NCBI RefSeq assembly: GCF_022809315.2
Contig: NZ_JAKZJU020000001.1
Coordinates: forward strand, 2,145,001-2,209,000
Source of the DNA: Mesosutterella faecium
GTDB lineage: Bacteria > Pseudomonadota > Gammaproteobacteria > Burkholderiales > Burkholderiaceae_F
Direction: 5' to 3'
DNA length: 64,000 nt
The notes below the pieces were generated by a model. The model made no database searches, was not told the origin of the DNA, and saw only the letters and a list, made by a program, of their open reading frames with translations. Of the stretch, positions 51,960-60,222 are shown piece by piece. How positions within the stretch are numbered: position 1 is the first letter of the stretch; each line of letters starts with the position of its first letter. The position numbers and the translations under genes were made by a program.

Positions 51960-53069
51960 TCAGCGCCCGCGCGCGGCCGGCGAGGTGATGCGGCCCTCGG
52001 CCACGTTGCTCTTCGGCCTGAAGATCGACTCGACCTGCCGGTCGGTGAGGCGGATGTTGAAGAGCTCCCTGTAGTACTTCTTCACCTCGGCGTTGAGGTT
52101 CACGTCCCGGAAGCGCTCGGGGTAGACGGTCTTTGCGAGCCAGAGCAGCGTCATCGGCGTGTCGGCCGAGGGCGTGTAGCCGCGGTAGAGCCCGAGCGGC
52201 ATCTTGTAGACGCGCCGCTCCTGCACGGCCTTCACCTTCGACCAGTCGTGGAATTTGCTCCCGTAGAGGTCCGCGGGGACGGTGTTCGTGAAGTTCGTGA
52301 TGAGGACCGTGTCCGGGTTCCAGCGGTAGACCTGCTCCATGTTGATCTGCGCGTTGGCGTTTTCGGCCTTCACGCCCGAGGCGACGTTCTGAGCCCCGAC
52401 CGCGTCCGCCCAGTACTGGCCGAAGAAGCGCCGTCCGCTCGTCACGATCTTGCGGTCGTCATACTGGAAAAGGAAAAGCAGCCTGCGGCGCTGCGAGGCC
52501 GGGATCGAGGCGACGCGCCTGGAGACCATCGAGGCCACCGAGCGGCTGATCCTCGCGGCCTTCTCCTTCTTCGCCTGCCCGGGAAAGACTTCGTCCAGGA
52601 GCTTGATCCAGGCCTCGTAGGTGTCGAGCACGTTGTAGTTCCAGCGGTTCACGCTCACCGCAAGGGCCGGGATCCCTGCGTTGTCCAGCATCTTGAGCGT
52701 CTTCGCGTCGCCCGCGTTCACGAAGACCACGTCGGGCCTGAGCTTCATGAGCGACTCGACGTTCACCGTGCTGCCGTTCATGAAATTGGTCGGGACTTTC
52801 TTGATTTTCGGGTAGATCTCGCCCAAAAGGCCGTTTTCCGCGGCCAACATCGAGACTTTGCTCATGCCGGCGATCTTGTCGGCGCCCCCGAGGAACACGG
52901 CGGTGACCGAGGCGAAGGGGAAGATGTTGGTGATCACGACGCGGTTCACGTGGTCCGGCACCTCGACCTTCCTGTCCAGATGGTCGACCACGACGCGCGC
53001 CGAGGCGGAGAAGGCGGCAAGAACCGCCGCGGCCGCGGCCAGCGTTTTCACAAGGAGCTGACGTTTCAT
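51960..53069 (-). CDS. Periplasmic substrate-binding protein of FecCD-type ABC importer, fourth gene of the nitrogenase-like operon
   Basis: A 369-residue helical-backbone binding protein (FepB/BtuF class) with a Sec signal (QLLVKTLAAAAAVLAAFSAS). The start at 53069 keeps a 9-base spacing from AAAAGG; an ATG three codons earlier would touch that site. The family segment NRVVITNIFPFASVTAVFLG, LMKLRPDVVFVNAG and TVLITNFTN are in the usual order. Two extra long segments (CFFLFQYDDRKIVTSG region and a C-terminal tail after LNAEVKKYYRELF) are unremarkable for class III proteins. It lies 21 bp behind a nitrogenase-like gene, so the transported compound is probably the enzyme's substrate or cofactor source. 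Confidence 0.9.
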   Translation of the reverse strand: MKRQLLVKTLAAAAAVLAAFSASARVVVDHLDRKVEVPDHVNRVVITNIFPFASVTAVFLGGADKIAGMSKVSMLAAENGLLGEIYPKIKKVPTNFMNGSTVNVESLMKLRPDVVFVNAGDAKTLKMLDNAGIPALAVSVNRWNYNVLDTYEAWIKLLDEVFPGQAKKEKAARISRSVASMVSRRVASIPASQRRRLLFLFQYDDRKIVTSGRRFFGQYWADAVGAQNVASGVKAENANAQINMEQVYRWNPDTVLITNFTNTVPADLYGSKFHDWSKVKAVQERRVYKMPLGLYRGYTPSADTPMTLLWLAKTVYPERFRDVNLNAEVKKYYRELFNIRLTDRQVESIFRPKSNVAEGRITSPAARGR

Positions 53070-53090
53070 TTCATTCATCCTTTTCTTTAG

Positions 53091-54299
53091 TCATGAAGCC
53101 TGCCAGGGCAGAAGCGGCTCCCGGCTCTCCGCCCCGTCAAACCACCGGTTGAAGCGGCCTCCCGCGAGGCGCGGCATCGAGTCGAGCCAGATGCGGCCCG
53201 AAAAAGCCTGGTGCGGCAGGTCGACGAAGCGCGGCGACCCGCCCCTTAAGACCATCCGGTAGACGGGGTCGGCCACGACAAGGGCCGCCTGCGGGAGCAG
53301 CCTCAGGTAGTCGTCCTCCGTGCAGCCCGCGGCGTCCCCCGGTCCGAGCAGCGCCGGGTCGCAGGTGAGCGACGTGAGCACGCGCACGTTCTTCAGCCCG
53401 TGGTCGCGCACGAGGCTCGCGCGGACCGCGGCGCTCACGACGGGCTCGCCCACGACGTAAGCGGGCTTCGAGTCCTCTTCGATGTTGCCGCGCACCCCGC
53501 AGGCGAGGTTCGCACAGCCGCCGCCCGAGGCCGCCTCACGCAGCTTCCGGCAGACGAGGTCGGTCATGAAGCGGCCGACGGGCGCGCCCACGACAAAGGG
53601 CGTCCCGAAGCGCCTCAGGAGGAGCTTCGCGGCGGGCAGCCCGCAGCCCGAGACGACGAGATTCGCGTCGGCCGCGCCCGAGCGCCCGATCTCCTCGAGG
53701 CTCGAGCCCATCGCCCAGACCGAGAGCACTTCAAAGCCCTCGCGCTCGAGCTCCCCGCGCAGGTCGGCCGAGGTGTGCCGGTACTCGAAGTCCAGCGGCG
53801 TCACCCCCAGGACGTTCACCCGGGGCTTTGCGCCGGGCCCGCTCCCCGGCCCTTTAAGGCAGAAGCGGTCCGCGAGGTGCCAGAAGGCCTTGCCCGCGCC
53901 CTCCACGTAGTCCTTCGTCCCGTTCGTGTCGATGCCGAAGGAGGGGATGCCGGTGCGCTGCTCGATCTCGCGGGCGATGCCCTCGTAGTCGCAGCCGCAC
54001 ATCATCGGGATCGGGGTGCCCGCGAGTGCGATGAACTTCGGGCGGTAGTCGCGCGCGGCCGAGGCGACGTCCCCGATCAGCCGCTGCTCGTTGCCGAGCA
54101 CCGCGTCGACCTCGGTGAGCCCCGAGATGTAGACCATCGAGGGCGTGTCGTACCAGCGCGGCTCGTCGTGCGTGCTGTAGGTGGAGTTGCAGCCCGAGGC
54201 GTCGTGCATGACGAGCAGCCCCCCGAGCTCGTAGAGCGCCGAGCACATGGAGGAGTTGTCGGCCGCGTAGACCGGGAGAAAAGCGTTGGCCTGTTTCAT
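53091..54299 (-). CDS. Nitrogenase component-1-like subunit B (NifD/NifK/NifE/BchN/CfbD superfamily)
   Basis: A 402-residue cytoplasmic protein from ATG 54299 (AAGGAACGGTTGCTT upstream). It carries three Cys in positions expected of a P-cluster or NB-cluster site: C19 (SMCSALYELGG), C37 (HDASGCNSTY) and C101/C103 (MMCGCDYEG), with spacing 18 and 64, close to NifD/NifK. The later SSLEEIGRSGAADANLVVSG and GAPVGRFMTDL match component-1 domains. Length is shorter than NifD (about 490) and near BchN/CfbD-like proteins. No NifD-like cofactor His/Cys pair is obvious, though GRG-type loops exist. It pairs with the overlapping upstream subunit. Reaction unknown. Confidence 0.85.
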   Translation of the reverse strand: MKQANAFLPVYAADNSSMCSALYELGGLLVMHDASGCNSTYSTHDEPRWYDTPSMVYISGLTEVDAVLGNEQRLIGDVASAARDYRPKFIALAGTPIPMMCGCDYEGIAREIEQRTGIPSFGIDTNGTKDYVEGAGKAFWHLADRFCLKGPGSGPGAKPRVNVLGVTPLDFEYRHTSADLRGELEREGFEVLSVWAMGSSLEEIGRSGAADANLVVSGCGLPAAKLLLRRFGTPFVVGAPVGRFMTDLVCRKLREAASGGGCANLACGVRGNIEEDSKPAYVVGEPVVSAAVRASLVRDHGLKNVRVLTSLTCDPALLGPGDAAGCTEDDYLRLLPQAALVVADPVYRMVLRGGSPRFVDLPHQAFSGRIWLDSMPRLAGGRFNRWFDGAESREPLLPWQAS

Positions 54300-55627
54300 A
54301 AGCAACCGTTCCTTGTGCAGCCGAGCGCCTTCACCTGGATCAGGTCGCGCGCGCTGCGCGGCGTCCTGAAGGCCTCCGCCATGAGCTCCAGCATCCGCGC
54401 CATGCCCGAAATCCCGTCCATCCCGCCGCCTTCGATCATGTTGACGAAACGGTCGGTGCCGGTGAAGAAGGCGGCCTTCTGACCGATCGCGAGCACGGGG
54501 CGCTCCGGGGCCGCGCGGCGCGGCGCAGCAAAGACCATCCCCGGGTGCACGGTCGGGTGCACCCGAAGCTCCGGGCGCCTCGCCTGAAGCCACTCGAAGT
54601 CGCCCTTCTCCGAGGCCTGGAAGGCGTCGCAGTAGAGGTCCGTCACGTTGAAGCCCGACTCGAGCAGGAACCGGGCGAGCGAGAGCGGCCGGGTGGCGGC
54701 CGTGTAGTCGAGTGCGACCGGGGCGCCGCCGACCGCCGCGCGGGTAAGCCGCAGCGACTTTTCGAGCCGCTCCTCGGCCGGGGCCGGGTCGAAGGTGGCG
54801 CCAAGCTCCCGCGCGAAGCCGGCGAGCATCCGGCGGTTTTCCTCGAGCCCGAAGCCGCAGGAGAACATGGAGGTCTCCTGTCCCAGGCGCTGCCTGGCCC
54901 AGTCGAGCATCGGGCCCGCGACCGGGTTCACGGCGATCGCGCGCTTTGAGCGCGCGAGCTCCTGGTACTCGCCGTAGGTGCGCGCGGCCGTGATCGTCCG
55001 GAAGGGACGGCCCGAAGCGCGCACGATCCGCGCGAGGTCGGAGTCGGCCGTGGGCGGCACCACGTCGCCGTAAACCGTGACGCCCTCGTCCAGGTCTTCG
55101 CGGCGCCGCAGCAGCGTGTAGATCTGGCGCCGGTTGCAGGCGTCGGGCGAAATCCTTTTGCGCAGGATCGGCGTCATGTAGCCGTCGGTGAAGTCGATTC
55201 CGGGGTGCAGGGCCCGCAGCCGCTCGAAGGTGAACGTGAGGTCGGTGCCGATGAATTCGTGCACGCAGCTCGTGTAGACGATCACGGCCCGCGGCCTGTA
55301 GGCAATTTTCTTCAGGATGTCGCCCACGCCCTCGATCAGGACCTCCTCGGTGTTGCCTTCGAGCAGGTTGCTGTCCTCGATCGTGATCGTGGAGAAGCGG
55401 TCGAGCGCCCGGACCTCGGCCGCGCTCAGGACCACGCCCCTCAGGCAGGCCTCGGCGCAGACGAAGACGATGTGGGTCTCGGGCACGAGAAGCCCCAGGT
55501 GCATGATGGTCCAGGGGCCCCGGGCCGGGGCGCTGTACTCGAGCGCCGGGGAAAACGGCGCGGGAAAGGCGGCCTCGCCGATCGAAAGGACGGGGTCGGG
55601 GCGCGCGGCCCGCGTGAGCAGTGGCAT
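54296..55627 (-). CDS. Nitrogenase component-1-like subunit A
   Basis: A 443-residue protein of the same superfamily (ATG 55627 with GGGAGGGCAGC upstream). C57 and C61 (FVCAEACLRG) and C121 (YTSCVHEFIGTDL) match the second and third P-cluster-type Cys; the first position is not clearly present. An unusual C-terminus ends KALGCTRNGCL, giving a Cys pair at 438 and 442. Its last codon overlaps the ATG of the partner subunit by 4 bp, and it follows the NifH-like gene by 18 bp. Together these three would resemble DPOR/COR/CfbCD-like reductases more than nitrogenase itself. Confidence 0.84.
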   Translation of the reverse strand: MPLLTRAARPDPVLSIGEAAFPAPFSPALEYSAPARGPWTIMHLGLLVPETHIVFVCAEACLRGVVLSAAEVRALDRFSTITIEDSNLLEGNTEEVLIEGVGDILKKIAYRPRAVIVYTSCVHEFIGTDLTFTFERLRALHPGIDFTDGYMTPILRKRISPDACNRRQIYTLLRRREDLDEGVTVYGDVVPPTADSDLARIVRASGRPFRTITAARTYGEYQELARSKRAIAVNPVAGPMLDWARQRLGQETSMFSCGFGLEENRRMLAGFARELGATFDPAPAEERLEKSLRLTRAAVGGAPVALDYTAATRPLSLARFLLESGFNVTDLYCDAFQASEKGDFEWLQARRPELRVHPTVHPGMVFAAPRRAAPERPVLAIGQKAAFFTGTDRFVNMIEGGGMDGISGMARMLELMAEAFRTPRSARDLIQVKALGCTRNGCL

Positions 55628-55645
55628 GGCTGAGCTGCCCTCCCT

Positions 55646-56449
55646 TTAAATGAAGTCGCCCGCGCGGATCGGGACGAAGAGCTCGTCGCGCGCCCTGGAG
55701 GAGGCGGCAAGCACCGCTTCCGACAACCGCTCGAACTCCTTTGCCATCGGCGAGTCCGGCAGGCAGTCGACCACGGTCCCCTGCCGCCGCTCGGCCTCCT
55801 GCACGTCGCCCGAGCGCGGCAGCCGGTAGATCACGCGCGAGCCCACGGTGCGCGCGAGCTCGTCCACCTTCCGGTCCTCGTCCTCGACGAGGCGGCGGTT
55901 GAGGATGATGCCCGAAAGCCGCGCGTAGCCGCGGTTTTTGAAGTTCTCGACGGCCTGCGCGATGCAGCCCGCGGCGTAGATCGCCATGTTCTCGCCCGAG
56001 GTGACGATGAAGACGTTGTCCGCGTAGCCCTTCCGGATCGGCATCGCAAAGCCCCCGCAGACCACATCGCCCAGCACGTCGTAGAGCACAACTTCCGGCC
56101 TGATCCGCTCGAAGGCGTGCGCGGCGGTGAGCGCTTCAAAGGCGGCCACGATGCCGCGGCCCGCGCACCCCGTTCCGGGCGAGGGGCCGCCCGCCTCGAC
56201 GCACCAGACGCCGTTGGGGGCGCGGTGCACGATGTCCTCGAAGGCGACGCGCCCGTTCGGCCGGCGGCGAAGCGCGTCGAGCACGCTTTCAATCCTGCGC
56301 CCGCCGTTGTGATAGATGGTGCTGTCCGCCTTCGGGTCGCAGCCGATCTGCAGGACCGAGAGGCCCTTTTTCGCAAACGCCGCCGAGAGGTTGCTCACTG
56401 TGGTGGACTTGCCGATTCCGCCCTTGCCGTAGAGTGCGATTCTGTACAT
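55646..56449 (-). CDS. NifH/BchL/CfbC-like ATP-dependent iron protein
   Basis: A 267-residue iron protein from ATG 56449. P-loop [10 protein letters not shown] (residues 8-17), DPKADST and the two [4Fe-4S]-ligating Cys C95 (TGCAGRGI) and C131 ([18 protein letters not shown]) match NifH Cys 97 and 132 in spacing. The dimer would bridge one cluster and pass single electrons to the component-1 pair upon ATP hydrolysis. Length is a little short of NifH (290). It is the first gene of the six-gene operon with component-1 subunits and an ABC importer downstream. No nifB, nifE/N, nifV or nif regulator is nearby, so nitrogen fixation is unlikely. Confidence 0.93.
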   Translation of the reverse strand: MYRIALYGKGGIGKSTTVSNLSAAFAKKGLSVLQIGCDPKADSTIYHNGGRRIESVLDALRRRPNGRVAFEDIVHRAPNGVWCVEAGGPSPGTGCAGRGIVAAFEALTAAHAFERIRPEVVLYDVLGDVVCGGFAMPIRKGYADNVFIVTSGENMAIYAAGCIAQAVENFKNRGYARLSGIILNRRLVEDEDRKVDELARTVGSRVIYRLPRSGDVQEAERRQGTVVDCLPDSPMAKEFERLSEAVLAASSRARDELFVPIRAGDFI

Positions 56450-56546
56450 GAAAGACTGAGAAAAGAAAGCTGAAGTTTTCCGTTCGAAATTCAATGCGAA
56501 GGATGGATCCCGGCGGCGCTCCCGCCTGCCCGGCCAAATCCTTGAG

Positions 56547-56600
56547 GGTTAGGGATTTTAACCGCAAATGGTTATGCGAAGTTTTCCATGCCAAGGGTTA
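56547..56600. promoter_or_regulatory. Cluster of TAACC/GGTTA half-sites upstream of the nitrogenase-like operon
   Basis: Four 5-bp half-sites lie in 54 bp: GGTTA 56547-56551, TAACC 56559-56563, GGTTA 56570-56574 and GGTTA 56596-56600. The middle two form a perfect inverted repeat with a 6-bp gap. They are about 100-150 bp ahead of the NifH-like ATG, so a regulator could bind here. No promoter hexamers are assigned with confidence. Confidence 0.35.
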
Positions 56601-56765
56601 TTAATTACTTCTTAAGTGATATCTTTCATTCAGACGGTTCTTCGCAGAGCAACAGGCCTTTGCCCTGCGCTGTCAGGATCCCGGGCCGGAGCGCCGGGAT
56701 CATTTCAACGTTTCACTTCAATGCATTTCAATTCACTTTGCTGCGATGGCCGTCCAACGCTCTTG

Positions 56766-56773
56766 TTATTCAA
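56766..56773 (+). repeat. Left copy of 8-bp target-site duplication
   Basis: TTATTCAA directly outside the left inverted end of the IS256-type element; the same 8 bases follow the right end at 58115-58122. Confidence 0.9.
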
Positions 56774-58114
56774 GAGGGTGTAAAGAATTTTGTGGGCGCT
56801 CTGAGATAATGCTTCTTGGAGAGCCTAAATATGAGACGCACACCTGATCCTTTTGACAAACTCGCGGAACAGATTCTGGAAGACCTGAAGAAGTCCGGCC
56901 GGGAAATCAAATCCTCCGGGGAAGCGGATGATTTCATGGCCCACCTGCTGGGGCGGCTGCTGACGAAAATGCTGGAGGGCGAAATGACCCATCATCTGGG
57001 TTATGAAAAGGGCCAGGCACGTCCGGGTGACAATGAGCGCAATGGCCACAGCTCCAAAACCCTGAAGTCTCCCAAGCTTGGAACCATCCATGTGGACGTA
57101 CCCCGGGACCGCAAAGGCCGCTTCACACCCCGGATTGTTCCGAAGCACAAAAGGACGCTGGATGGGTTCGACGAAAAAATTTTGGCCCTTTATGCCCGAG
57201 GCCTGACGACACGGGAAATCCAGGGCTATCTTTACGACGAATATGGGATGGAAACCAGCGCCGAGTTCATCAGCGATGTGACCGACGCCATACTTCCCGA
57301 GCTTCAGAAATGGCAGGACCGTCCTCTCAGCCCTGTCTATCCGGTGATTTTCTTTGACGCCATCAGGATCAAGACAAGGGGCGAAAACGGGGTGGTCACT
57401 CCCCGGGCAGTCCATATCGCCCTGGGCGTGGATACCGATGGAAAGAAGGATGTCCTGGGTCTTTGGATGGCCGAAAATGAAAGTGCCAAATACTGGCTTA
57501 AAGTCTTTAACGAGCTGAAGAATCGAGGCGTCAACGACATTCTTATCGCCGTCACGGACGGGCTTAAAGGGATGCAGGAGGCTTTGGAGACGGCTTTTCC
57601 GAAAACGATGCTGCAGACCTGCATCGTCCATTTGATCCGCAACAGCCTCAAAATGGTCAACTACAAGGATTACAAGGCGGTTGTTGCTGCGCTGAAGCCT
57701 GTTTACCGTGCTGTCAACGCCGAGGAAGCACGTCAGGCGCTGAACGATTTTGCCCAGTCGGAACTTGGGAAAAAATATTCCTACATCGAAAAAATCTGGC
57801 TGGACGCATGGGATCGCGTGATTCCTTTCTTTGAGTTCTCACCCGCCGTCAGGCGGTTGATCTACACCACCAACGCCATTGAAAGCTTGAACCGGGACCT
57901 GCGAAAGGTTGTCAAGACAAGAGCTTCTTTCCCAAGCGAGACCGCTGCGCTGAAGCTGCTTTACCTGGCGATCCGAAAGGTGGAGAGGAGATGGGTGAGG
58001 CCATCACCTTATTGGAAAACTGCCATGCGAGAATTAACCATTGAGTTCGGAGACAGGATCGCACCTTTCTTCGATTAACCTAAAGGGGGCGCCCACAAGA
58101 ATTTCCATACCCTC
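56774..58114 (+). mobile_element. Complete IS256-family insertion sequence, 1341 bp
   Basis: The ends are 26-bp imperfect inverted repeats: the left starts GAGGGTGTAAAGAATTTTGT, and the right, read inward, starts GAGGGTATGGAAATTCTTGT; both continue GGGCGC, with 20 of 26 matches. The flanks carry an identical 8-bp duplication, TTATTCAA, at 56766-56773 and 58115-58122, as expected for this family. One intact transposase gene fills the element. The clean duplication points to a fairly recent insertion. It lies 325 bp upstream of the NifH-like gene start and transcribes away from it. Confidence 0.95.
56831..58078 (+). CDS. IS256-family mutator-type transposase
   Basis: A 415-residue DDE transposase (Transposase_mut). 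MAHLLGRLLTKMLEGEMTHHLGY near the N-terminus, VIFFDAIRIK and VTDGLKGM with the catalytic Asp residues, and RLIYTTNAIESLNRDLRKVV with the family hallmark TTNAIE confirm it. The ATG at 56831 has GGAG at 56818-56821, and a TTG five codons earlier is rejected for lack of a site. Full-length and uninterrupted, so probably active. Confidence 0.97.
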   Translation: MRRTPDPFDKLAEQILEDLKKSGREIKSSGEADDFMAHLLGRLLTKMLEGEMTHHLGYEKGQARPGDNERNGHSSKTLKSPKLGTIHVDVPRDRKGRFTPRIVPKHKRTLDGFDEKILALYARGLTTREIQGYLYDEYGMETSAEFISDVTDAILPELQKWQDRPLSPVYPVIFFDAIRIKTRGENGVVTPRAVHIALGVDTDGKKDVLGLWMAENESAKYWLKVFNELKNRGVNDILIAVTDGLKGMQEALETAFPKTMLQTCIVHLIRNSLKMVNYKDYKAVVAALKPVYRAVNAEEARQALNDFAQSELGKKYSYIEKIWLDAWDRVIPFFEFSPAVRRLIYTTNAIESLNRDLRKVVKTRASFPSETAALKLLYLAIRKVERRWVRPSPYWKTAMRELTIEFGDRIAPFFD

Positions 58115-58122
58115 TTATTCAA
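58115..58122 (+). repeat. Right copy of 8-bp target-site duplication
   Basis: TTATTCAA directly outside the right inverted end of the IS256-type element. Confidence 0.9.
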
Positions 58123-58240
58123 TAATTATCTTTTAATATTCAATATATTAAAGATATATTTTTCGCCTTTGAAATTTTCAATTCAATGTAATTCAACTCA
58201 TCATAAACTCATCATCAACTCATCAATACGAACATTTATG

Positions 58241-58272
58241 CAATTTTGAATTGATCAGATCAATTAAAATTG
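58241..58272. promoter_or_regulatory. Long palindrome upstream of the AlbA_2/HATPase regulator gene
   Basis: Outer arms CAATTTT / AAAATTG and inner arms AATTGATC / GATCAATT are arranged around a single central A, with one unpaired G on the left. It lies in an AT-rich stretch about 75-105 bp before the ATG at 58346 and looks like an operator for autoregulation. Confidence 0.55.
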
Positions 58273-58300
58273 ACATCAAATACAGTTTTGATGAATTGAA

Positions 58301-58315
58301 TGCAATTGAATTGCA
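58301..58315. promoter_or_regulatory. Second palindrome upstream of the AlbA_2/HATPase regulator gene
   Basis: TGCAATT-G-AATTGCA, a perfect 7-1-7 inverted repeat, 31 bp before the ATG. Shares the core AATTG with the longer palindrome at 58241-58272. Confidence 0.5.
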
Positions 58316-58345
58316 TTGGAATGCCTGAAAAGCAAGGATGTTTTT

Positions 58346-60025
58346 ATGACAGAACAGGAGTTGCCGGAGCGCGAATCCCTGCTTGTTGAATTCAAGAGCG
58401 ACAGGGGAAAGAAAGGCGGAGGCTATCCCGATGATGAACTGGTCGAGGAAGCAGTCGGGATGGCCAACACTGAAGGAGGAACGCTCTACCTTGGTGTCGA
58501 GGAGGACGGCCGGCCCACCGGCGTAGGGGAGCATCACCGCGACCCTGTCGGCCTTGCCGCTCTGATCGGCACCCGAACCCGCCCGTCGCTGTCAGTGCGC
58601 GCGGAAATCGTGAGCATCAAGGGGCTTCAGGTCATGGCCGTTCACATTCCCAAAAGCTTTTCGGTCGTGGCTACGGTCTCAGGGAAAATTTTAAAGCGAA
58701 GGCTTAAGGCAGACGGATCGCCTGAAGTCATCCCCATGTACCCGTATGAGATTTATACGAGGCTTTCTGATCTTCGAAAGCTCGATTTTTCTGCCCAGCC
58801 GATCCAGGAGGGTTCCCCTGATGATCTGGATCCGAATCAGATGGTTCGTCTTCGCGCCGCGATTGAAAACCAGCACGGCGACCAGCAGCTGCTTGGTCTC
58901 ACTGACGAGGAGCTCGCCCAGGCTCTGCGGCTTACCGCCCGCGTGGGCGACAAAATATATCCGACCCTGACCGGTCTTCTGCTGGCCGGCAAGGAGGCGA
59001 GCCTTCAGCGCTTCGTGCCTACTGCTGCAGCCGGCTTTCAGGTCCTGCAGGGTACGAAGGTTTTAATCAATGAAACCTTCACCAAACCGGCGGTCGAGCT
59101 GGTTGAGCTGTTCATGGAGTACATGAAGGCCTGGAATCCTGAGAAAGAATTTGATTACGGACCCTACAGGATCCCGATTCCGGAGTTTTCCAAAGCAGCT
59201 TTCCGCGAGGGCCTGATCAATGCAGTCGCCCATCGCGACTATTCCATGCTTGGATCGGTCCGCGTTCAGATTGACGACGAAGGCTTAACGATCAGCAGCC
59301 CGGGCGGCTTTATTGAGGGAATCACAATCAACAATCTGCTGACCGCAGAGCCCTCCGGAAGAAACCCGTCGCTTTACGATGCCTTGAAAAGGATCGGGCT
59401 CGCGGAAAGGACAGGACGCGGGATAGACCGCATTTTCGAAGGATCAATCACCTTAGGGCGGCCATGGCCGGATTATTCGGAATCGACTTCAAAAAACGTG
59501 GTCCTTTTCATCCCTCGGGCGAAAGCGGACATTCGATTTATCCGCCTGCTCATGGACGAGCAGGAGAAAATCGGGCATCCCCTGGCCATTAACGCGCTTT
59601 TAGTCCTCTCCGCAGTTTATGCGGGGCGGAAACTGAGCGGCGGAGAACTGGCGGCAAAGACCCATATTCCCCGGCACCGGCTGCAGCCGCTGATTGAAAA
59701 TCTCATCGAGCAGGGACTGATTGAGGAAATCGGGCGCGGCAAATCCAGAATGCTGATGCTGGGGCAAAAGGCCTATTCAAACGCCGGCAAAACAAAAGAA
59801 TATATAAGGCAGAAAGGCATCGACTCCGTTCGTTTTCCTGAAATGATTCTGGAGCTCGCCAGGCGGCAGGGAGGCGCCGTCACCAAAAATGACGTGATTG
59901 AGCTGCTGCACATTTCCAGTCAGAAGGCTTATAGAACGCTGCAGGCGATGCGCGAAGACAAGCTCCTGGAACTGGAGGGCAGGGGAAGACTCGCTTTTTA
60001 CAGAACTACCGGGAAAACAGCATGA
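58346..60025 (+). CDS. AlbA_2 DNA/RNA-binding protein with GHKL ATPase and winged-helix domains
   Basis: A 559-residue protein from ATG 58346 (AAGGATG upstream). The N-terminal AlbA_2 domain runs about residues 14-120 (ESLLVEFKSDRGKKGG, GMANTEGGTLYLGVEEDG). A HATPase_c_4-like region (AFREGLINAVAHRDYSMLGS, ISSPGGFIEGITINNLLTAE) follows at 270-340. The C-terminal half contains two helix-turn-helix regions (SGGELAAKTHIPRHRLQPLI; GGAVTKNDVIELLHISSQKA). Such proteins are annotated as putative regulators, or toxin or restriction-associated factors; no single function is established. Two palindromes before the gene suggest self-regulation. Confidence 0.86.
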   Translation: MTEQELPERESLLVEFKSDRGKKGGGYPDDELVEEAVGMANTEGGTLYLGVEEDGRPTGVGEHHRDPVGLAALIGTRTRPSLSVRAEIVSIKGLQVMAVHIPKSFSVVATVSGKILKRRLKADGSPEVIPMYPYEIYTRLSDLRKLDFSAQPIQEGSPDDLDPNQMVRLRAAIENQHGDQQLLGLTDEELAQALRLTARVGDKIYPTLTGLLLAGKEASLQRFVPTAAAGFQVLQGTKVLINETFTKPAVELVELFMEYMKAWNPEKEFDYGPYRIPIPEFSKAAFREGLINAVAHRDYSMLGSVRVQIDDEGLTISSPGGFIEGITINNLLTAEPSGRNPSLYDALKRIGLAERTGRGIDRIFEGSITLGRPWPDYSESTSKNVVLFIPRAKADIRFIRLLMDEQEKIGHPLAINALLVLSAVYAGRKLSGGELAAKTHIPRHRLQPLIENLIEQGLIEEIGRGKSRMLMLGQKAYSNAGKTKEYIRQKGIDSVRFPEMILELARRQGGAVTKNDVIELLHISSQKAYRTLQAMREDKLLELEGRGRLAFYRTTGKTA

Positions 60026-60222
60026 AAGGTTTTCGTCTGCCAAAGTTTTAAGAGCAGTATGAAATCGGGAGGTGCCCACCTTTCATTTTCGGGATGAAAG
60101 TGCGCGTTTAAAGGGAAAAGCCAGAGGGGCGGCTTTCGCCCGGCGCCCCGCTTCGGGAGTACGCTTGAGGGCGTCGATGCCCAGCGTCAACAAACAACTC
60201 ATCGTCATTTGGAGAATCCGCC

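Noticed and set aside
50133-56449. Operon as true nitrogenase for N2 fixation
   Set aside because: No nifB, nifE/N, nifV, nifS/U or nif regulator in the window, subunits are shorter than NifD/NifK, and subunit A lacks a clear first P-cluster Cys.
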